Assembly: GCF_000687475.1 (NCBI RefSeq)
Contig: NC_057319.1
Location: 1,116,001-1,180,000 of the forward strand
Length of the DNA stretch: 64,000 nt
DNA from: Ustilaginoidea virens
Lineage: Eukaryota; Ascomycota; Sordariomycetes; Hypocreales; Clavicipitaceae
Direction of reading: 5' to 3'
Position 1 is the stretch's first letter. Every line of letters begins with the position of its first letter. Positions 57,541 to 64,000 of the stretch are shown piece by piece. The notes beneath the pieces were generated by a model that was not told the DNA's origin, searched no databases, and saw nothing but the letters and a program-made list of their open reading frames with translations. The translations under genes and the position numbers were made by a program.

Positions 57541-58281
57541 TCAAGAATGTCGGCTTCGCTTGCTCCCATTGGCAAACGGATCTTTGCCTCCCAGACAGCC
57601 GCCGAAAAAGTCGTCAAAGTCCCACCTTCGCTTCGTTCCAGCTCCCTTGCCTAAATGCCCGGCCCCTCGGGAGCCTGATTTTGGGTTGTGTCCGTTCAAG
57701 CGCGATCTTGAGCTTCGTCCCGTCGACAGCGACTGACCGTCCCGGCCCCGGGAATCCGACAGGTCCAGTGTAGCAATATTTGGATATGGGTGACTAGACT
57801 GAAAGGTGAAGCTATCCTGTGATGGGACGGAGATGGGCATCGGTTCTTCGGGAATCGAAACAACATTTGCTTCTGGCGATTCGGCTCGCTTGGCCACTAC
57901 GGTCTGAGGTTCCGCACTTGGCCTTGCTACTTCCGGTGACAATGTTCTTTCAGCTCGCTCGATATCGTCATCACTCTCGGTGTTGTGAGAGTTCCTGTCA
58001 TGCCCGTCAAAACGCTCCGTCGCCCATTTCCTGACAGACCAACCTTCTCCGTCCTTGAGTCCGAGATTCTCCTTGTCAAGAAATGTGAGAAGGTCTTCGA
58101 GACATTCTTGATAGCCTTCAGTTCTAGCTCTAGATTCTGCTAGAGCCGATGTCTTATACAGCTTGGTGACGGAGAGAGCTGCTGCTTTGAATACGTCGAG
58201 CAGCTGCTCTGGGATTTCGTTCGGAACGCTATGTCTGCCGGTTGAGGTGTGTTGGCCGACTTGGGCTTTGGATGAATCCAT
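57541..58281 (-). CDS. HAPSTR1 / C16orf72-like protein
   Basis: Single exon of 246 residues from MDSSKAQ (an in-frame Met lies three codons upstream). The N-terminal helical part VFKAAALSVTKLYKTSA...EGYQECLEDLLTFLD resembles the conserved core of the HAPSTR1/TAPR1 (C16orf72) family, where a similar FQxAATAVTxLYK pattern leads into a GYQ block. The middle is acidic and low-complexity; the end is basic with KRRWDFDDFFGG and a final KRSR. Animal HAPSTR1 works with the HUWE1 ubiquitin ligase in stress responses; the fungal function is not known to me. The assignment rests on the helical core only. Divergent from the ISWI gene and convergent with the proton channel. Confidence 0.7.
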   Translation of the reverse strand: MDSSKAQVGQHTSTGRHSVPNEIPEQLLDVFKAAALSVTKLYKTSALAESRARTEGYQECLEDLLTFLDKENLGLKDGEGWSVRKWATERFDGHDRNSHNTESDDDIERAERTLSPEVARPSAEPQTVVAKRAESPEANVVSIPEEPMPISVPSQDSFTFQSSHPYPNIATLDLSDSRGRDGQSLSTGRSSRSRLNGHNPKSGSRGAGHLGKGAGTKRRWDFDDFFGGCLGGKDPFANGSKRSRHS

Positions 58282-58290
58282 GATATTCAA

Positions 58291-59602
58291 ACAAGGGAGA
58301 GAGGCACAGAAAAGCTTCTATTGACTTGTTAGCTTAGTGTCCCCCAAACCCATCGCCACCCGCTGGCAGGACAAACCTCGTGCTGTGACCTACTTACAAG
58401 GATGCGAGTATTGCAAAGGTACACTGCAGTATCCAGATGGCTTCAAAACCCCGCCGAGCGACTTGGGACTCTCGGAAACACTTGGTGGACTCTCTGTAAA
58501 GGTTTTCGCCGGCGAAGTGTCGGGCGTGTCAAAGGTCGCGCGAGAACCCGAGCTTCCCCTTATTCAGATCTTTCCCCAAACGAGATGGGAGATGACGATG
58601 CGAATGTCAGGAGGGGAATCGCCAAGTTGGTTGGCGGCGTCAAGACAGCAAAGTTGGTGTCATGTGGTTCCCGTCGCTATGTGGGGGTGGGGATAACTCA
58701 GGCACAGTCACCCACCCACGTGACATTGGCCTTGTCAAAGTTTGCCATGACCATCCATGACTTGTATGATCTGATTTGTCCGCTTGGGCTGAGGATTTTT
58801 GAGGTGTGGTTCCTTACCTAGGTACCTACCTAGGTACCTCCTCCGTACGTATTCATCCAAAGGTACGGAAAAGAAGAAAGAAAGTTTCAGCAGCAGAGTA
58901 GCTAGGCTGGCAATATAGATATATTTTTGCGGAGTTATTTCATACCCGGGAGCCCCTACACTGCAACGATTCTCCGAGTCTGTTTTCCAACGGATCTCGA
59001 ACCAGCTTTCCAAGGTTGACTACCTATTTTGCTGGTCCCAGTACATCAGATGTGGGGTCATCATGGCCGATACCCGAGGTACATGGGACTCCCGACAGTT
59101 GTCCTCCGTACCTGAGGTGCCTCCCAAGGTACCTAAGGCCTCCCAAGGTACCTAAGGCACCTTACCTACACCTACCTCCTGGTAATTGGTTGGCAAAGTC
59201 CCGGATGCAAATCACCACTCATCTGGCTGCTTCTTCCGAGGAATAGTGGATCGTACGGCACGCGCTAACCCCCCCAAAGCCAGCCCCCACGGCCGGCCCT
59301 TGACGGGCACGTACGTCTGGTCTGGTCTGGTACTAATTGACCTAAACGTACAGAGTCGCCTTGCACCGACACGGCAACCTGTCGAGAAAAAAAGCACTTT
59401 GGGTCCGGTCACAGACTTGGCCAACAACTGCATCGACAACGGCAACATCAACTTCCGTTGGGTTTGCACATAGATCACGCCGACTCGGAGCCACTGGGCG
59501 TGTTGGATACGGCAAAGCTACTGGCGAGGCGAGGCTTTGCTTGCAACGCGTCTCATTTACAATCGGTCGCGTTAAGAGGTTGAATTACTTTCTTCCCTCA
59601 AC
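58291..59602. other. Divergent spacer with CCTAGGTACC palindromes
   Basis: Upstream region of ISWI and the HAPSTR1-like gene. CCTAGGTACCTACCTAGGTA at about 58818-58837, and AGGTACCTAAGG repeated at about 59129 and 59146. No gene is supported. Confidence 0.5.
58818..58846. repeat. Palindromic CCTAGGTACC cluster
   Basis: Two overlapping self-complementary units, CCTAGGTACC and CCTAGGTACC, followed directly by CTCCGTACG. Confidence 0.8.
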
Positions 59603-62600
59603 ATGGCTCCACGATCGCGAGCAAGCCGCGCTGGTACTGATGCGTCTATATCAGATGCAGCAGATCATCATCGCGGCGAATCAATGGTTCGTTTGACCTG
59701 GACCAACATGGCAGTCATGCATCTTGGCAGGCCGGCCTCACTAACACAGGCTTGCCTCCAGGAAGTTGATGAAACTCCCGACTACACAGACTCTGATACC
59801 AACCCCAACACCACGGCAAGCAGCGTTGTCGGGGACCCCTCGGCTGACGGCCGGAAACGACGCTCGGAAGCGAATCAATTGCGCCGGAGCATTTTTGGCA
59901 AAAAACATGACCGCCTGGGCGAATCAAAGGTAGGGTGCACCACTCGGTAAAAGCAAGCCGACCCTGACTCCGAATCCGAAGCTGATGGGCGTGTCCCCTC
60001 GAATCTAGGAAGATGATACCATCAGGCGATTTCGATATTTGCTGGGATTGACCGACCTTTTCCGCCATTTCATCGAAACGAACCCCGACCCCAAGATTCG
60101 AGAAATCATGGCCGAAATCGATCGTCAAAATTCCGAGGCAGCTCACAACAAGAAGGGCGCTGGCCGGCAAGGAGGAGCTACCAGCGATCGACGCCGACGG
60201 ACAGAAGCCGAAGAAGACGCAGAGCTTCTCAAAGACGAGAAGCACGGGGGGTCCGCGGAAACCGTCTTTCGCGAGTCGCCACACTTTGTCCAAGGCCAAA
60301 TGAGGGATTACCAGATCGCGGGCCTCAACTGGCTCATCTCGCTGCATGAGAACGGAATATCGGGCATCTTGGCCGACGAAATGGGTCTCGGCAAGACTCT
60401 TCAGACCATTTCGTTTCTGGGCTATCTTCGGCACATTGCGGCCATTACTGGGCCGCACCTGATCACGGTTCCCAAGTCGACGCTGGACAATTGGAAGCGC
60501 GAGTTTGCCAGGTGGACGCCAGAGGTCAATGTCCTGGTGCTCCAAGGTGCCAAGGAAGAGCGACACAACCTCATCAACCAGCGTTTGGTTGATGAGAAGT
60601 TTGACGTCTGCATCACCAGCTACGAAATGATCTTGAGGGAAAAGGCTCATCTGAAAAAGTTTGCCTGGGAGTACATCATAATTGACGAAGCACATCGCAT
60701 AAAGAACGAGGAGTCTTCTCTTTCTCAAATCATCAGATTGTTCCAGTCGCGAAACCGACTCCTCATCACCGGCACGCCGTTGCAGAACAATTTGCACGAA
60801 CTCTGGGCGCTCCTCAACTTCCTCCTGCCCGACGTCTTTGGCGACTCGGAAGCCTTTGACCAGTGGTTTTCGGGCCAAGATCGTGACCAAGACACGGTTG
60901 TTCAGCAGCTTCACCGTGTTTTGCGCCCGTTCTTGCTCCGCCGCGTCAAGAGCGACGTGGAAAAGAGCTTGCTCCCCAAAAAAGAAATCAATGTATACTT
61001 GGGCATGTCGGAAATGCAGGTCAAGTGGTACCAAAAGATTCTCGAGAAGGACATTGACGCTGTCAATGGAGCAGGGGGTAAGCGAGAGTCAAAGACTCGG
61101 CTTCTCAACATCGTCATGCAGCTGCGAAAGTGCTGCAACCACCCCTACTTGTTCGAAGGTGCCGAACCCGGCCCGCCTTATACCACTGACGAGCACTTGA
61201 TCTACAATGCTGGAAAGATGGCCGTCCTGGACAAGCTGCTTGCTCGCCTGCAAAAGCAGGGGAGCAGGGTGCTCATCTTCTCGCAGATGAGCCGTCTCCT
61301 GGACATCCTCGAGGACTACTGCGTTTTCCGAGAATACAATTACTGCCGCATCGACGGCGGGACTGCGCATGAGGATCGAATTGCTGCCATTGACGAGTAC
61401 AACAAACCCGGCTCCGAAAAGTTTGTCTTTCTGCTGACGACCCGAGCCGGCGGCTTGGGCATCAACTTGACGTCGGCCGACATTGTAGTCCTGTACGATA
61501 GCGACTGGAATCCCCAGGCTGATTTGCAAGCCATGGATCGCGCCCACCGCATCGGACAAACAAAGCAGGTTGTCGTGTATCGATTCGTCACGGATAACGC
61601 CATTGAGGAAAAGGTTCTGGAGCGCGCGGCACAGAAGCTGCGTCTCGACCAGCTCGTCATTCAGCAAGGCCGCGCGCAAATAGCCGCCAAGGCTGCCGCG
61701 AACAAGGACGAGCTACTGTCCATGATCCAGCACGGCGCGGAAAAGGTCTTCCAGTCCAAAGGCGCAACGGGAAACCTGGGGAAGCAAGCGCTGGATGACG
61801 ACGAGATCGACGCCATCCTTAACCAGGGCGAATCCAGGACGAAAGAGCTCAGTGCCAAGTACGAAAAGCTTGGCATCGACGACCTGCAGAAGTTCACGTC
61901 CGAGTCGGCCTACCAGTGGAACGGGGAAAACTTTGCAAACATCAAAAAGGACGTCGGCATCAGCTGGATCAACCCAGCGAAGCGCGAGCGCAAAGAGCAG
62001 TCCTACTCAATGGACAAGTATTTCAGGCAAGCCATGTTTCCGAACCCCAAGGGCGATGCCAAGCCGAAGGCACCCAGGGCTCCTAAACAGATCCCGGTGC
62101 AGGACTACCAGTTCTACCCCCCGCGCCTGCGCGATCTCCAGGACAGGGAGACGGCCCACTACAGAAAGGAGATTGGGTACAAGGTCCCGCTTCAGGACGG
62201 CGACGACGAGAACTTGTCGGAGCGAGAAGCGGAGCGCGCTCTCGACCAGCAAGAGATCGACAACGCCACCCCTCTGACCGAGGAAGAGAAGAAGGAGAAG
62301 GAGGAGCTCTCGACCAAGGGGTTCGGAAACTGGAGCAGAAGAGACTTTCAGCAATTCGTCAACGGGTCGGGGAAATATGGGCGGCACGACTACGAGGGCA
62401 TCTCGCACGAAATCGACAGCAAGACGCCGGCGGAAATCAAGGCCTACGCCAAGGTCTTTTGGCAGCGATACACCGAGATTGCCGACTACACAAAGTCCAT
62501 CAAGGTGATTGAGGACGGGGAGGAGCGCACGCGCAAGATGGAAAACCAGCGCAAGCTGCTGCGCAAAAAGATGTCCCAGTACAGAGTGCCGCTGCAGCAG

Positions 62601-63182
62601 CTCAAGATCAACTACTCCATCTCGACGACCAACAAGAAGGTGTACACCGAGGAGGAGGACCGCTTCCTGCTGGTGCTGCTCGACAAGTACGGCATCGACT
62701 CGGAGGGCCTGTACGAGAAGATGCGCGACGAGATTCGCGACTCGCCCCTCTTCCGCTTCGACTGGTTCTTCCTCAGCAGGACGACGACGGAGCTGTCGCG
62801 CCGCTGCACGACCCTGCTCACCACCATTGTCAAGGAGTACGAGGACGTCCCCGCCCGCGGATCGAACGGCGTCAACGGTAAGACCAAGCGCGACCCGGAC
62901 GACGAGAACGACGAGGACAGCATCCTCGGCGCGCCCGCCAAGAAGAAGTCCAAGAATGGGGTCAAGGTACGCTCCACCGCCACCATCACCACCACCACCA
63001 AGACCAAGTCTCAACGGCCTACACCGCGCCAGCGCTGACCAAACATCTCCCTGCAGAACAAGGCTCTCGACAACGTCAAGTCCAGCAAAGCCAGCTCCAA
63101 AGCCACATCTCGCGCTTCCAGCGTGGCGTCGACCGGCTCCAACACCACGTCAAAAGGCAAGAAGGGTAAAAAGAGAAAGTAG
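59603..63182 (+). CDS. ISWI-family chromatin-remodelling ATPase
   Basis: Slides and spaces nucleosomes using ATP. Exons 59603-59686, 59762-59929, 60009-62966 and 63057-63182 give 1111 residues. The first intron has the rare donor GTTCGT. The SNF2 ATPase follows an AutoN-like basic/acidic segment ([13 protein letters not shown]): Walker A DEMGLGKT (about 206-214), DEAH box (310-313), [14 protein letters not shown] [16 protein letters not shown], and in the second lobe [15 protein letters not shown] and DRAHRIGQ. C-terminal HAND, SANT and SLIDE domains follow ([58 protein letters not shown]). The end is Lys-rich (KGKKGKKRK), probably nuclear. ISW1 and ISW2 types cannot be separated here. Confidence 0.97.
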
Positions 63183-64000
63183 TCAGTCGCCTGGTGCAGG
63201 AGAAGAACCGGGCGGAAATCCTCGGCAGGGGCAGATTAGCCAAGGGGGGGGTAAAACTATGCCCGCCTGGGAGAGGGGGGGGGGGGGGAGGGGGAGAGGA
63301 AAAGTAAACAACATTACATGGCTCCAGTCTCTGAAATGTATGGCGTTTTGCTCGTGTTTCTGGCTTTTTGGTTGGTGGGTTCTGCGGCGTGTTTGCTGTT
63401 GCCTGTGGTGTTTTGCGCTGTCCAATTCTGAATTCAACATGTCACAGGTAGCTTTGCGGAAGCACCCAGCGCCATCTTGCTGCGCTTTCTTGAACCTTAT
63501 GTGTGTTACTGCCTCGCCCAATGCCACTCACGCAGCTGAACATCCAACTGGGAAGAAGCTGCCTGCCATACATGTACGCATCCCATCTTGAGCGACGATA
63601 AAAAAAACAAAAACAGCGTGTCTATGGAACGGACATGCGAACCCGTCCCAGCAAAAAGGGGTTCCCCCACGGGATTTCTAATTGCTCACGCCCACCAGCC
63701 CATCCAACCCGGACGAGGCGCGTCTCGTTCCAGATTTTCTCGTCTTTTTTATTTTGCCTCGTTCTCTTTGCTGATATATAAGAAGAAAAAAAGAAAAAAA
63801 GAAAAAAGTGATTCACCCCCAAGGAAAAAAAGGTGGTGGTGGTGGTTGTTGTTGTACCCTTTCCCATGTTCCGCCAAAAAAACGCCAAACCATGCAAGCA
63901 GACTGGGGAAATGACGCGCCGCTTCAAACCGCAATTCCGGTTGCGAGCCCCCGTTTTGTCCTATCCCTGGTCTCATCTATGCCCTGTCTCCCCTATTGCG
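63183..64000. other. ISWI 3' flank, no further gene seen
   Basis: Contains a G-run at 63277-63290 and A-rich stretches at 63782-63807 and 63830. No coding region is supported up to the window end. Confidence 0.5.

Overview
The window is nuclear DNA of a filamentous ascomycete. Genes are broken by short GT-AG introns (mostly 65-130 nt) with TAG/CAG acceptors and CTRAC-like branch sites, coding GC is high, and the gene families (fungal-specific transcription factors, GT90/CAP10 protein, Psd2-type decarboxylase, fungal Hv1) fit Pezizomycotina, most probably Sordariomycetes and perhaps Hypocreales. The order is inference from protein style; no marker in the window fixes the species.

Layout: a 5'-truncated fungal transcription factor (+, 1-1924, one apparent frameshift); HAD-family hydrolase (-, 2058-3071); ribosomal protein L5 (+, 3921-5141); a decayed 2-oxoglutarate oxygenase (-, about 5840-6420); an LRR protein with a PP1-docking motif (+, 9452-13417); phosphatidylserine decarboxylase of Psd2 type (-, 14863-18644) divergent from choline-phosphate cytidylyltransferase (+, 22929-24659) across 4.3 kb; a 6-kb gene-poor stretch; a C2H2/fungal-specific-domain regulator (+, 30638-34082); Hrp1-type hnRNP (-, 35153-38954) with a 1725-nt intron; Gyp1 Rab-GAP (+, 39730-42149); GT90 glycosyltransferase-like membrane protein (-, 42877-44709); complex I PSST subunit (+, 46449-47270); Rsp5 HECT ubiquitin ligase (-, 48458-51472); Pab2 (-, 53994-54871); a 371-bp AT-rich element with perfect terminal inverted repeats (about 55611-55980); a voltage-gated proton channel (+, 56378-57096); a HAPSTR1/C16orf72-like protein (-, 57541-58281); and an ISWI remodeller (+, 59603-63182).

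Most genes are conserved housekeeping genes. Functional pairings include phospholipid synthesis (Psd2 makes PE, Pct1 makes CDP-choline for PC), mRNA 3'-end and export factors (Hrp1, Pab2), and membrane traffic/ubiquitin sorting (Gyp1, Rsp5). The exon models for ten multi-exon genes were built by hand and each closes to a whole number of codons. The Gyp1 N-terminus is unresolved and the transcription factor at 1-1924 needs one extra base to close.

The spacers are rich in long homopolymers, minisatellites and two dispersed short palindromic motifs (TACTCCGTAC and CCTAGGTACC types). I found no CRISPR, bacterial element or secondary-metabolite cluster. The items most worth a second look are the Hrp1 giant intron, the Hv1 channel with a changed S4, the inverted-repeat element upstream of it, and the dispersed TACTCCGTAC motif.
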